Assembly: GCA_021234155.1 (NCBI GenBank)
Contig: JAJEKV010000538.1
Span: forward strand, 90,430-154,429
DNA from: Isoetes taiwanensis
Taxonomy: Eukaryota > Streptophyta > Lycopodiopsida > Isoetales > Isoetaceae
Length of the DNA stretch: 64,000 nt
Direction: 5' to 3'
Below are positions 29,705 to 45,065 of this stretch, one piece after another (within the stretch, counting starts at the first letter, position 1; each line of letters opens with the position of its first letter). The notes beneath the pieces are model-generated. The model did not search any database, had not been told where the DNA came from, and worked only from the letters and a program-made list of their open reading frames with translations. The position numbers were made by a program, and so were the translations under genes.

Positions 29705-29780
29705 GTTGTTGTAGTGTGTTGGTTAAGGTGTTAATTTTTTGAACTTTGCAGTGAGGTTCAAGTCTGGGCTCAAACATTAT
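29705..29780 (+). mobile_element. Possible tRNA-derived SINE head
   Basis: TAGTGTGTTGGTTAAGG (29712) resembles a Pol III A box and GGTTCAAGTCTGGGC (29756) a B box, spaced about 45 bp as in tRNA-derived SINEs. The usual clover-leaf pairing is not convincing and no 3' tail or target duplication was found. Confidence 0.35.
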
Positions 29781-29899
29781 CCTTTCTTTTTTGCATCTTA
29801 AGATGAAATTCTAGATTTGCAGTTGGTTCTATGTGGCGCATCTTTATGCGGTAACCTCTAAGTGGGTAATACATGATGATGAATATGGTTCTATCGTAT

Positions 29900-32260
29900 G
29901 GTGCTTGTTGTTTTTTGCACCTATTTAGGTGATTCTATCCTAATGCATGTTAGTTGGCTCGCGTTGGTTGCATGGACGGCTTAATCGCTAAGGTTGTTGG
30001 CGTGATGTCCATGGACTCGCACTTGGATCGCATTTTGTATACATTGTCATTCGTTGTGCTTCAAGCATTGGTGGACTTGCTTTACTAACCATATGTCACT
30101 ATGTTTCATTCATGTAGCATTTATCTTACCTCTTTCAATTTCTTATTGCTAACAATATGGATCACCCTCACTTTACTAACAATTTTTCGCTTTACGTAAT
30201 TATTGCATTTTAATTTGCCATTTTTCCTCACTTTGTCAATTGCACTCCACCCCAACCTTAGCTGCACTTCCGTTTGTCATGTTTTGCGTTACCTCTTCTA
30301 ATCTTGTTCTAGCACCACGCCTCTCTCTCATTAAGCATCGTTGATTTAACCAGTCTTAACCTTAACTTTTCTATCGATTTGTTCCCCTGTCTTTTCGAAC
30401 ATGGATATCCTGGATTTTGATTGACTTGGCCTTCCTTCAAGCGGTACAGTATCTGCAGTGATCAAACATGTTGTTTGTCTCCATTTTTCTCCATCTTCGA
30501 CTTCAACCCTCTCTTTTTTAGTCAGTATACTCTATCATGGATATTCATTTTAGGGTAATCTATTCACTGGACCTTTATAACGTTGACTTTAATCATGCTT
30601 ACTGTTTATTTGGGAGCGAGTTTTACCATTTCCATCCTTGGGCATTTTGACATTTTTGTCTGGGTTTGCACTCATTGATTATTTCTCACGTTTGTTTCAA
30701 GACCAAATTACATACATGCATGTCACCAGTTATCGTTTTTGCCTGTGGACTTGCATTTGGCTTTGCATTTTTGGCAATAAATTACGGTGTGCCTCCTTAT
30801 CATTACATCTTTTTGCATTTTTGGTTACTTGGCTTTCTTTCATTGGGTTTTCTCTACATAAGGATATTGATTTTTTCTTGTGAATGGGATGGGGCATTAT
30901 ATTATACGTCTTCCAATTTCGCATTGTGCTTTTGGCATAGTTTTATCTGGCTCTCGTTTTCTCATATCGTCGATTTCATTGGGCGTCTATTACGATCTCT
31001 TTGCGATTATTCATTCTTTGTACCTTTGAGTTTTTAGTTTTTTATGTTGCTTACAACTTCACATGGGTTGCTAAGTTGAATAAAAATTCTTTTTGTGATA
31101 ATTCTTAGTTTGCCCTCATTGCCTATACATCTCATTTCCATTATGCATTTAGCATTTTTTTTTTTGCATCTATACTTGTGCTTAGATCTACATTTTGTTG
31201 GACTTACATCTCGGTGCACTTCTTCATCATACATCAATTTTTCTTTTTGATGCTTGTATGGTGCATTTTTCATCTTATGTTCTTCTGACAGGGCGGGTGA
31301 GCCATCTTGGTGTTGCATTGCTCGACATTTTGTTTTTCCATGCGTGCTACGTTTGTTGATGCGTATTTTGGTCTTGTTTTTCTTGCCGTGGTTTTTGATA
31401 TGATGCTACATTTTGTTTAGCTATATGTTGCCATTATTCTTCTAATTTAAAGGACATTCAATTTTCCCTTTCTCCTGTCCAATTCCTGCAGCATTATGAG
31501 TTATATATTTTGTTCTTCCAGCTGTTTGCTAATCATAGACCTTGGGCTGTATTTTCTTATGAGTTGCGGACTATTTGGATATTTATCACGCTATCGCATC
31601 ATCATTTCCATATGCATTTGCTTTTTGCTTTTGAGTTGAAATATTCTCAAGATATTGATTCTTTATCATTATGCTCTCATTTGATACTATGGTACATTAT
31701 ATTTTCTCTGTGACTTGTCTCTTTGCATTTTTATGATTACTTTGGATTTCCTCTTCGCTTTGGCCCTGACATTAGAACCTCCTTGCACTCCACCCCAACC
31801 TTGGCACTTTTGATCTCCATCTCCCCCTTTTCATTGGCCATAACCTCATTTTTTACTCCTTTAGCCTCATTTTTGTTTGATTTATGTTGTGATTCAAATT
31901 CACTTTCCTCTCCATTTCCTTCTTGACCTTCCTTTTGATTGGTGCTAACCTGTCTACATCCTCTTCCTCAATCTCATCCTTCATTTGCCCAAGTATGATT
32001 CATATTGGGGCCTTTATTCATGGCTTTAGGCATATGGTATTATTTGTCTACTGACATCACCACACATTCTCCTCTGCTAACCTGAACCCGACCTTAGCAC
32101 CTCCGCTCTCCTAATCTTGTTCCCAACCATTTCACAGACCTTATGAACCTCTTTGCTCGGGACTTCTTTTTTATGTCAACCTCATTTTCTTCTTGACATT
32201 GCTCTGAGATTGATCATTATGTTGCTCTCCTATTCGTATTCCAAATCAAACCCCCTTTGA
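29900..32260. other. 2.3-kb pyrimidine-rich, gene-poor tract
   Basis: The plus strand is strongly T/C-rich throughout, with many TTTGCATTTTTGG, CTTTGCATTT and CCTCATTTT-like phrases. Open frames here (for example 30638-30883) encode only F/L/C/W-rich low-complexity sequence expected from the base bias. No motif supports a gene. It could be the interior of an old retroelement. Confidence 0.4.
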
Positions 32261-32565
32261 TTTGGGTGCATATTCACACAAACCATTACACAAACCATAA
32301 CCTATAACACAAACCATTACGTTACACGCATTAAAATTAAATTCCCCCTTAAACCCCCTTTTGTCGGGGCCAAAATTTTGGCCCAAACAAAAGGGGGTTT
32401 AAGGGGGAATTTAATTTTAATGCGTGTAACGTAATGGTTTGTGTTATAGGTTAAAAAAAATTTTGGCCCCGACAAAAGGGGGTTTAAGGGGGAATTTAAT
32501 TTTAATGCGTGTAACGTAATGGTTTGTGTTATAGGTTAAAAAAAATTTTTGCCCCGAAGACATTT
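32255..32565. repeat. Inverted plus direct repeat, 85-bp arms
   Basis: An arm at about 32296-32375 (CCTATAACACAAACCATTAC ... CCCCCTTTTGTC) is followed after a few bases by its inverse at 32384-32455, and a direct copy of that inverse stands at 32456-32545. The first two arms would form a near-perfect hairpin. The left flank AACCCCCTTTGATTTGGGTG and TGCATATTCACAC recur inverted near 36200, so this belongs to the same repeat family as the foldback at 34.4-37.4 kb. Confidence 0.75.
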
Positions 32566-33775
32566 AGATGAGTTGATGTTGCGAATATAAGCAATTTAAG
32601 CTAAAAATCCATAAACTTCAATAGAACTCAAAACTATTATTAAGGGGGAAGTATAATTAGAGTTGTTGGAGATTATTAATGATTCAATCAAAAGATTCGA
32701 AGGCAAATAGGAAAATAAAGACTTCAAACATCTGTTTCAAGCATATGTTACAAGAATATTGAATAGTTCAATATCTAGATAATAAGCCTTGCGCACAATA
32801 TAATCTTTTTTCATTACCTCGATATGTTTGTAATCGATTGAACATTTGTGAATGGTTCATTCAAGTATCAAAGAACACTTTAACAGATGATTTGGCAGAA
32901 TACTTGATATCTCCGGAATGTCGCTAGATGTATTCACTGCTAAAAATAAAGTGCGAAGAGCCTTGTATTCCAAGACGAGCTAAAACCAACACTCACAGTT
33001 GTAGCATCAATATATGCAATGTAAACCAAGAAGCTGGACAAAAAATGATGACCGTATCCATCTTCTTTTTTGCACAAAAGCTACGATCACCAAGTATTTT
33101 CATACTTGGTAATTGTGGCATTTAGGAATAGACATCTGTGTATCAGAGGGAAAGGTGCAGATGGTGTCTTCACAATATCACATCTTACTGTAGCCGTGTT
33201 TTCCTGTTTTCCTAAAAAATGCAACGCATTCAACTTCAAGCTCTGACATGACCTTTATGGTTTAAAAAGTCTCTGAAAAAATATTACATCCCAGCTTAGG
33301 ATCAACAATTTAGATCGATTTGCCTTATGGAGTTACATGCACTCACAAAGTTACATTTATTGAAAGGCAATTAACATCAGTAGACTTCAAACCAATTTAT
33401 AAAGAGCACAAAGCATTTGAAAGAGGAAGAAGATCTTACCTGATCTCCACAAAGCTGTTAATCTTCACCTATAAATAGCTGGTAGTTCCCCGTTGTAGCT
33501 GGAACTCCAGTGCATGACCAACGCCGGCTCTACGACCCATGTTTGTCACTGCTGCAGCTCTTCGAGATATTGAGAAAAATAGAGTTAGGTCTGCAAACAG
33601 ATCACAAATACCAAGTACTCAGAAAAACAATAGAAGACTTTTACCGGCCAATCCAAGTACTAAAACCGAGCTGCACTTCCTCTGAAATAAGGATAAATCA
33701 CAGTGGGGTTTTAATTTTTTAAGCTTAAAGTCTGTCAGTAAGAGTTTCAGAATCGAAACTATTGAGCTGCCAGCT
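32566..33775. other. Non-coding AT-rich region
   Basis: No gene or repeat structure is recognised. Confidence 0.35.
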
Positions 33776-34015
33776 GTGACATCAATCAAGCTCATGTTGC
33801 ACCTGCGTTTTCAACAGAAGATCAGAGTTCTATCAACAGCAAATAACAAACCTCTTCCGAAATCTAATTTCCGGGTTGCACAGCCTCTTCTGGAGTCCAA
33901 TATCCGGATTACACAGCCTCTTCTGGAATCCAATATCCGGATTGCAAAGCCTCTTCCGGAATCCAATATCCGGATTACACATTTACCGGAACGCGTGGGA
34001 TCCTTTCTGCCGTAA
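33776..34015 (+). other. Open frame over a 33-bp tandem repeat
   Basis: Four tandem units of 33 bp at about 33851-33982 (CCTCTTCTGGAATCCAATAT then CCGGATTACACAG and variants) translate as 11-residue repeats of the type QPLLESNIRIT. The unit length divisible by three is what keeps the frame open. There is no promoter, signal or homologue evidence, so coding is unproven. Confidence 0.3.
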
Positions 34016-34416
34016 GCAATTGATTAAAGAAAACTGCCACGTTGAGTTAGCCTTAAACTAATACACGTATGTCTGATACACAGCCAAACTGACAACCCTA
34101 ATACATCTCTTATATTACCCCTGTAATAACCCAACTCCGATGCATGTATCACGAACAGGACATATCCGAACTTTGCTTCACCAGTCCGGCAGAAATGCCC
34201 CCAGCATAGCCGCTTCCAAAGAATAAGCAGCATCTTCCTCTTTTACAACCCTAAAACAAATGTTTCACGACCTTGGCCGAATCTGTTGCACCATAACAAC
34301 ATCCCTCAAATCTATTGCACCATAACATGGTGTGTTCACAACCCTAAAATATAAACTCAAAACCCTAAAATAACCCTAAAGTGAACCATTGATGATATGG
34401 AATTTAGACAATAAAA
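34016..34416. other. Non-coding region
   Basis: Contains several AACCCTAAA motifs (34245, 34340, 34358, 34370), often seen in plant promoters and leaders, but no linked gene was found. Confidence 0.3.
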
Positions 34417-37720
<3,304 letters not shown>

Positions 37721-37787
37721 CCAGTATATATGTGATTTTTTTATACGACAATACAAAATGTAAAGAAAAATCATGTGTTGTTCCTAG

Positions 37788-38560
37788 TTTTGCAAAATCA
37801 ATAGTGGTTCATATCATATTATTTGTACTAATTCATAAATTTACAGTAGTTTCTAGAAATCATCATTAGTTTGTATGATTGTTTTTTAATGTACAATGAT
37901 TTAGCAAAATCATATCCTGTTTAATTACATGACTTCTACGATTGTACAATAGGTTTTTGAAATCATCAATAGTTTAGAAGAGGTGTTTTAAGCATATATT
38001 GATTTTGAAAAACCAATAGTGGCTAATATCATATTTTTTGTGCTAATTCAAAATTTTACACTAGTTTCTAGGAATCATTATTAGTTCATAAGGTTGTTTT
38101 TAAGTGTAGATTGATTTAGCAAAATCACTAATAGTTTATATCATGTTTAATTACATGAATTCCATAATCATATAAGAGTTTTTTGAAATCATCCATAGTT
38201 TAGAAGATATATTTTAAGCATATATTGATTTTGCAAGACCAATAGTGCTTCATATCGTATTTTTTGTACTAATTCAAAGATTTATAGAAATCATAATTAA
38301 TTTGTGAGATTATTTTTAAGTGTATAGTTTTTTAGCAAAATCATTGCTAGTTCATATCATGTTTACTTACATGAATTCTACAATCGTACAATTGTTTTTT
38401 GAAATCATCAATAGTTTAGAAGATGTGTTTTAAGCACATCTTGATTTTGCAAAACTATTCCTCGTTCGTACTATATTTAACTTATGAATTCTAGAGTTTA
38501 TGATGGTTTTTGAAAATCATCATCAATTTAATGGAATGATTTTTCTATATACATTTTTAG
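37788..38560. repeat. Satellite-like tandem repeat, about 217 bp x 3.5
   Basis: Unit starts marked by ATTGATTTTGCAAAACCAAT-like sequence stand near 37788, 38003, 38223 and 38440. Each unit carries AATCATCAATAGTTTAGAAG and TCATATCATGTTTA. Units have diverged by 10-20 percent. Confidence 0.7.
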
Positions 38561-39794
38561 TATCATAATTTCAGATGCGTTTACATGCTAGTTGTCACAA
38601 ATTTGTATTCTACCACATTCTTCTTATTAGTTTGAGAACCACGTTAAAATTTGCAAATATGCTAAGGTTTTCTTTATGTGGTTGTTTACTATGCTCGTTA
38701 ATAGTTTATTCTTGTGTTAATCGCGTTGTTAATATTGTGTTTTTCCAAATGCAACTGCTTTGAGCCTTAATAAAGATGCAAAGCTTCAAAATATATAGGA
38801 AGCGTATGCGTGTAAGGCTTCATAGAATCAAATGAGCCTTATCAATAAACTTTACAAAAGAAAAATAAACAACGTGTCACTAATGACATAGATTAAAATC
38901 AATGTGTTTTTCAATAATAAAAAACCTTGTAATGAATTGATGTCTAGCTTGTAGCTTCGTAGCAATAGTAGAAATTTGTGATTAGTGCAACGTCAAAAAC
39001 GAAAGGTGAATGCTTTGCCTCCGTTACTTAATATTGTAAGAAACCTTGTAATGTCATTTAGCCAAGAAATTGGCAATTGCTTTGTGAGGTTTAGCGCAGT
39101 AATAATGACCACTCATATGTAAATGATATGAACATTGTGCGACCAGAGCATGCCGGTTGGCATGCAACGACATTTCGACTGTGCGGTTGCATCCAAAAGG
39201 CCAGAGTTACCCTAGGACACATGTCTGAGGAATAGAGAATCGATGAAACATCTGGACTGCCAAGTACGTGCTAGCTTTACATTATAGCACTAGGCTAGAG
39301 TGCACCGAGTGAAAGATAGACTAGTTGCGTGTAGCAAATCGAGTTTGTCTTTGTTGGTCATAATCGCTGGTCCCTACAGTAAACTAGATGCTCTAGACTC
39401 ATGCCCAAAGTCAAAATCACATTTTGAGCTAGCAAGAATGGCCAAACTGGAGGGGCACATCATTTCCCCCTCTTGTCCTATGTCTGTAAAGGGGAACATT
39501 TAGGGGTTGGGACATCCATGCGGTATGTCCATTTTTTCTTTTTGAGAACGTTTCTATAACATGAACTACTATTTGAACAGTGGGATTAACAAATGGAGTT
39601 GTTTTATTCCCCCGATACCTAAACCCTAGAAAATCTGTAGGGTTTAGGTTTTGGCGCCTTCCCCGCCCGAAGGGGTCAAGAGCTTGCGTCTGAGGGGTTC
39701 CTTTGAGGGTTCAAGAGAGACCTTAAGAAGGAGAACAAAAACCCTCCCAAGTGCAGGTTCAAACTTGTTCGTCGTGATGGCCCGCGACGGAGTG
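38561..39794. other. Non-coding region
   Basis: No gene is recognised. A short GC-richer patch at 39650-39690 may be part of a small element. Confidence 0.3.
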
Positions 39795-39965
39795 GTAATG
39801 TGTGCAGTTCCTTGCTCATGGCCAATGTTTTGCAAAGCATGCATTAGACTATGGCAAGCCTTATGAAAGAAGTGAAATTCTTACCAAGTTTCCTGGACAA
39901 ATTGTACAAATGAGCCAGCCCAAGTTTGCATCAAATGTTATAGAGAAATGTCTTGATGTGAGTAG
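39795..39965 (+). pseudogene. Pumilio (PUF) repeat fragment
   Basis: The frame gives HALDYGKPYERSEILTKFPG then QIVQMSQPKFASNVIEKCL. This is one Pumilio RNA-binding repeat of the plant consensus (HGKPxERSxIxxKLxGQIVQMSQxKFASNVIEKCL). A preceding piece in another frame (about 39795-39840) would be the end of the previous repeat. It is one exon-like piece ending in GTGAGT at 39960, so it could be a captured exon with its donor site. PUF proteins bind mRNA 3' UTRs. This fragment cannot. Confidence 0.7.
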
Positions 39966-40140
39966 AGGACTCCAATATGCATCTGCTGCATTTGCACAAA
40001 AGACATAAGGAAAAATGCTTCTTGGTGATTGCTATTAATTTGGGAAAGCAAAAGCATGTATATTATGAGGCACTAGATATCCGTAAGAAAGCATTGGGAG
40101 ATTTACATCCTAAGTTGCAAATATATGCAGATATTTAGCG
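39966..40140 (+). pseudogene. TPR fragment of kinesin-light-chain type
   Basis: The frame contains YYEALDIRKKALGDLHPKLQ and ends at a TAG at 40138. EALxIRKKxLGxxHP is the diagnostic kinesin-light-chain/NPHP3 TPR signature. It is immediately downstream of the Pumilio piece, with no known protein combining the two, so this is probably a junction of two unrelated gene fragments. Confidence 0.5.
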
Positions 40141-40850
40141 AAGCACACCTTCGTAAAAGAAACTTTCTTGCTCCATTGATTTTCTGATTACTTTTAATCT
40201 ACTCTACTCATGGACATAATTACAATTGAATAATTATTCTGCTTAAAGACATAATAAAACCAAAAATCTCTATTTATCTCAACAATTATTAAAATAGCCA
40301 TTAATAATGTCTAAAGCTTTAGACAGGAATAGCCATCCTGCATTATGATGACTCGTTGATTTGGTGAAGGAATCCAGCGATCTCGTCTATCAAGTTCTGT
40401 TTTCGACCATTTAAGCACTGGTTAGTTCGGGTTCTAAAGCGTATTCTGCAGAGTTCGAAATTTCATTACCTAGTCTTTGCTTGGAGGTCTTCCAGATACA
40501 AGCTCTTCAAGGAGATCTCAGAATGCATCCCTACTCATTGACATTGCAAATTGACAGTCAAAGTACAATCTCACAAATCGACATTCGAATACAATCTCAT
40601 GTACCCTCACAAAGATCGGCGACAACTGCGTGCCACTTGGTCACGGTGACTATGCGGCTCTATTTTTCAATCGCAACCGTCAAAATGTCACTTCAATCGG
40701 CAACAGATGCATATACCACCAGGCCACCTCCCCACTTCCAAGGGTTTGCCCCCTTCAGGCAACCCAAAAAGCACTAGTCACACAACTGGGCTTATCTAAA
40801 GCTTAACCAGAGGATTTTCTATTAACGTGGCCAAGCATAAACCCTAAACC
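40141..40850. other. Non-coding region
   Basis: Likely holds the upstream region of the CRM-domain locus. AAACCCTAAACCC lies just before its ATG at 40853. Confidence 0.35.
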
Positions 40851-40852
40851 CT

Positions 40853-41837
40853 ATGGCGTTTCCACGTTTGCTGGCGCTTAAGCTTGCCCGCCACCGGACC
40901 CGGCTCATAAGTTCTGGGCGCTCTGTTTTCCTAAATGATCTATGCCTCAGTGCACATTTCTGTTCAGATAACTCCTCTACTTCTGCTTCCACGTCTTCTC
41001 TGGATCCTTCTACCTTAACTAGAGAACAGAGGAAATTGATGGCTATGCAGAAAGTTAAGGAGGAGCGGAAGATGCGAATGAGAAAAAAGTACATGGAGAC
41101 GGCAGAGGATAAGCTAATGTGGAGGATACGAAAGGTATTTGATTGATTTCATTCTGCAGCACCATTTTTCATAGCAATGCGTAGAAGATTAGGCTTGAAA
41201 ATGTCCTTCCTTGGTTGGATGTCTATACCTAAGTAGTAACTGCTTGTTTTATGTATTGTTCCTTGGGTTGATGAACTACAAATCTCAGACAAAGAGAAAA
41301 ATTGCAGATAATGACCAGAGGATGAAGAAATATGAGCACATAACCCGACATAGAAGGAGACCACGATCACGAGATCCTTACACCCGAGCAACTCCATGCA
41401 CTTAAGAAGATTGGTTACAAGAGCGTAAACTATGTACCTGAGGGGCAGCGTGGAATATATGGAGGAACCATTGAGAACATGCATATGCTTTGGAAGAAGC
41501 ACCGAAATAGTTCATTTGGATTGCCACATGTTCCCCTAAGGAAGTAATTAAGGATATGGCCAAAGAACTTGCAAGGCTCAATGGGGGCATCATTGATTGA
41601 TATTCATCGTGCAACAACTATTATTTTGTACAGGGAAAGAACTATCAACAACCTGAAGGGCTCATACCTAAGAATCTTCTTGACAAAAGAAAGGTGTGTG
41701 ATGGTATTTTCGGGTGTGTCCGAGCGGCTTGTCTTGTTATTCTTTTTATCAAATATAATAATGTGCGGGATTACTTTATTCCAGGCCACTTGCATCCATC
41801 ATCCGAATGTATGTTTGTAAGTCGGGGCAGTCTTAAG
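40853..41837 (+). pseudogene. CRM-domain protein gene (At3g25440-like), frameshifted
   Basis: Exon 1 (40853-41133) starts MAFPRLLALKLARHRTRLIS, an arginine-rich organelle transit-like N-terminus. It ends at GTATTT after WRIRK. An acceptor at 41287 (ATCTCAG) opens KRKIADNDQRMKKYEH. The CRM (CRS1-YhbY) domain follows: HALKKIGYKSVNYVPEGQRG (41402-41461), IYGGTIENMHMLWKKH, IKDMAKELARLNGGI, IDIHRATTIILYR and GKNYQQPEGLIPKNLLDKRK, but distributed over three frames. Shifts lie near 41400, 41530, 41590 and 41632. A further intron with GTGTGTG donor and TTCCAG acceptor is retained. CRM proteins assist organellar intron splicing. Retained introns argue for a DNA-level duplicate that has decayed, unless the assembly carries indel errors. 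Confidence 0.65.
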
Positions 41838-43460
41838 TAAGAATGGGCAAGAAAAGAGAAGTAAAGGCTGTCAGAGGTCACCACAGTTAAGGACATTATT
41901 AAAGAATTAAGTGAAGTTGCATTTGTATATGAAGGTATGCATGAGCAAGCAATAGGCTTATTAGAAAATTGAGTCCCTGTTTTTTCAAAACATAGCTTCA
42001 TTCTTTCTACTCCATGTTTTACTTTCAATTTTGTAAGCATCTTGCTCCAGATTTTTTGTGCAATGTCTTAATGGTTGCAAATTTTATCTTTGCAGGATTT
42101 AAAGCAATGTCTTATGAATTCTAAAATTCATAAGTTAGTGAGAACGTTTTTGGGAGTTGTGAAGGTCATTTTCGGGACCAATAAGCAGCTATCCTAATGA
42201 CTTCCGTGGATATCTAGCAAAGGTCCATGGATATATGATTGGCATTTCAATTTAGATTGTGCGGTATGTGAGGCTAGGTAATCTTGAATGATCGATTTTG
42301 ATGATATTTTGTTGTTTTAATCTGTTTGTTATGTTACATCTTAACACATGCCGTTCTTTTTAACTTTATTTAGATGAATCTTTGGAGTCTTAACAGGGCG
42401 GTAAGTTAAGGAGCGAATATTTGCAGGAAGGGTAGCGATGCATGATTTACTCCAGCATGACCAGATCTGAGACTTGAGAGATTCTCGAGTAAGACTTATA
42501 GGTCACCATATGTGCACACTCTTCATTCTTATTGACAACACCTTTTGACATGCTCCATTCACCTTATCCTAATTACAAGGGTTTTGCTGGTGGAACATAC
42601 ATCATGATATCACTTAACTCCAATTTTAACTTCTTGAACTTCATGTTCCAAAAGAGTAGTGCCGTAAAACTGAAAAGCTTAATGTGCTTTGTCTGCATTT
42701 CACGGTTCTGAGGCGGATACACTCTCAAAAAAATGGCAGGCATTAACAAACTTGTTCAATAGATCATATTACAACAAACAAAACATGTCTCTACGATTGT
42801 AGAGTAGGCCCGATGTATTGCGTTTTCAGTGATGTCCATGAGTGTTCTTTACTTACTGGGTTATTTTGTACTCTGACTCCATCAATCAAAGTTAATTTAA
42901 ACTGTTTCCATCAAGAGATGCTACGTCTTGTTGAAGAAAGTATGTTGGAGCTGCCACTGTAGCACGACATACTTCTCAGAGCCTATGAATGTGAAATAGC
43001 CTATGAATGTTCAACCACTTTTCCAGACTCACTTTACCAATTATGAAGTTCAGTTTTTGCCTTGTAGACTATACATTTTAACAGTCGAGTGCTGGAAGTT
43101 AATTAATTCAGAGATATCCAGAGGCTATTGATTATGAGAATTAATATTTCATGTTCTCCTTCCCATGTACCATTGCCATATTTCAATGTAATAACATCAA
43201 GAAAGCGAGGATAATCCTTCAGCCAACTCTAATCACGTTTGGTTAAATAAAAACATTATTGTTTTATAAGCAAAACTTACTAAGGAATAATCATTACATA
43301 TAATATTACTTCGTGATCATATTAGTCGAAATTAGGTATACCTACATCATTTCCAAATTGTAATGATTAACTATTCCAAATTATAGGGAAAAAAAATCAT
43401 ATTCAAACCATGTCAATTTGCCGCTTTATATGTTGTCCATTAACTGCTACAAAATATCCA
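41838..43460. other. Non-coding region
   Basis: No gene is recognised. Confidence 0.35.
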
Positions 43461-43770
43461 AATAATTTACCATGTCAATATACCGAGGAAGATAGATACG
43501 ATCAAATACCATTCCATTAAACTTGAAATACTAATCATTAGTTCGTATCAGACATTTTAAGTTGCTAGAAAAATTAGCTGAAATAATTATGTTTTAGTTA
43601 CCATAGAAAATAGGGTAAAAAAAGTCATATTAGCATATTTAAACCAAGATTGTTTACCAGGTTGTGTACTGGTGATTAATCACTATAAAATGTCATGATA
43701 ATTATGCGCTTAACATTACCATGTCAATATACTGAAGAAGATAGATGCGATCAAATACCAGTCTAATAAA
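43461..43770. repeat. Diverged duplication with 249-bp offset
   Basis: TACCATGTCAATATACCGAG then GAAGATAGATACGATCAAAT at 43470 recurs with three differences at 43719. Surrounding AT-rich sequence is more weakly similar. Confidence 0.6.
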
Positions 43771-43975
43771 TGTGACCTATTAAACAGTAGTACATATCAT
43801 ATAGTTTAAGCTGTTACAGAGACCAAATAAAATTGCCATGTTTCAGCATCATGTCATAAAACAGTGTTGTCTTATCACCTTTAAAAATTATGTTGATGAA
43901 CTATATTAGATAACTAGACATGGTTTGTAAACTTTTGAACCCACAAACATGTACTGATTTATGGATTTGGTTTTC

Positions 43976-44170
43976 ACCAACAAACCATTAAAAAAAAATT
44001 ATAATGGTTCAATTTTGGGGGCCTTGTGTGTGCTAAGTCCTTCAAATTAATTGGTGAAGGGTTATACTCGTTTGCAATTTTGTATAAGCACATGAATTGT
44101 TTGAGAACTTTGGTTGATAGCCCCTTATATGTAGAGAAATTGGACCCCATGTTTTTCTTAGAAGAATGAG
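43976..44170. repeat. Second copy of the 37.5-kb repeat block
   Basis: See 37503-37720: the same phrases GAGAAATTGGACCC and TTCTTAGAAGAATGAGT. Confidence 0.5.
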
Positions 44171-44667
44171 TCACTGGTAGCGTCGGGTCACAAGACTAGA
44201 AACAACGGGACTGAGGATGAGGAAAAGTGTGGCAAATAATGTTGGTCACAAAATCTTATCCTAGTAGATTCTATTTCTTTTCAATGTTTAATGCTGGTGG
44301 TGGTTGGTACGACTATTAATTAATGGTATTGGCAATTCATTTTTTGGCATTGTTGCATGCGATGAGTATTGAGGCCAAAGGCCTCTTAAATGGTTTTGCA
44401 ATGTTCAAATTTAAGGCTTGATCACAATCATCAACTAAACTCTATGCAATTCATACCATTTGTTACTCCATTATCTTCCCATTCTATTCCAACTTACACA
44501 TTACATTATTTGAAAAAAAATGTCGGTCTAATATTTCGGCGTTTTTCGTTTTGTTTTTTTTTTTTTAAGTGAAAACTGCTGTTGATGACTATTGGTTTTT
44601 GGTGCTGTAAAATTGCCGAAAAAAGCTTCAAACACCAGAAACATCAGGCACGAATTTTTTTCGTCAA

Positions 44668-44766
44668 GAAATTCTGCCGGCAGAAAATTTTGGGGCGTGC
44701 GCCCAAGCTTGCGGCTGCCACCGTTCGCCAGGGCTTTCGCCCCAATATTTTCTGCCGGCAAGAATT
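44668..44766. repeat. 99-bp hairpin element
   Basis: AATTCTGCCGGCAGAAAATT then TTGGGGCG at the left is the inverse of CGCCCCAATATTTTCTGCCG then GCAAGAATT at the right. Probably a tiny MITE or foldback. Confidence 0.6.
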
Positions 44767-44869
44767 ACCTATTATGTATTCATTTCTAAGGTGAACTCAA
44801 TCCTTCAGACGTGGCACTTATATTGCCTAGAAAACAACGTGGATAAATGACATTTCCCAAAAGGAATGA

Positions 44870-45056
44870 TGTTTCCAGACTCATTTGCAAGTACACAGAC
44901 TTAAGTGACATACATGTATGTATTTTACCACAGATAGAATTCGGGCTAAGTGTGATGAAGAAAGACGACTACACTAGATCTGTCTGAATTATCACTGCTA
45001 TAGATGCCACTGCTCTGTCCTTTACTGAAGATTGAGAAAAGATTGAAGAAAACCCC
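44870..45056 (-). pseudogene. Duplicated 3' end of the lectin receptor kinase
   Basis: The minus frame gives SSGIYSSDNSDRSSV and then a stop, identical to the C-terminus of the kinase at 48861. Similarity extends into the 3' flank (AAGACTCATTTGCGAGTA here as CAGACTCATTTGCAAGTA). It begins abruptly at a C run (45052-45059) where the LINE remnant ends. Confidence 0.75.
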
Positions 45057-45065
45057 CCCCATTCC

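Noticed and set aside
30638-31037. Hydrophobic open frames suggesting a membrane protein
   Set aside because: The F/L/W/C richness follows from T-rich DNA; no promoter, conserved motif or homologue pattern.
37788-38560. CRISPR-like regular repeats
   Set aside because: Units are contiguous satellite repeats of about 217 bp without unique spacers, in a eukaryotic genome.
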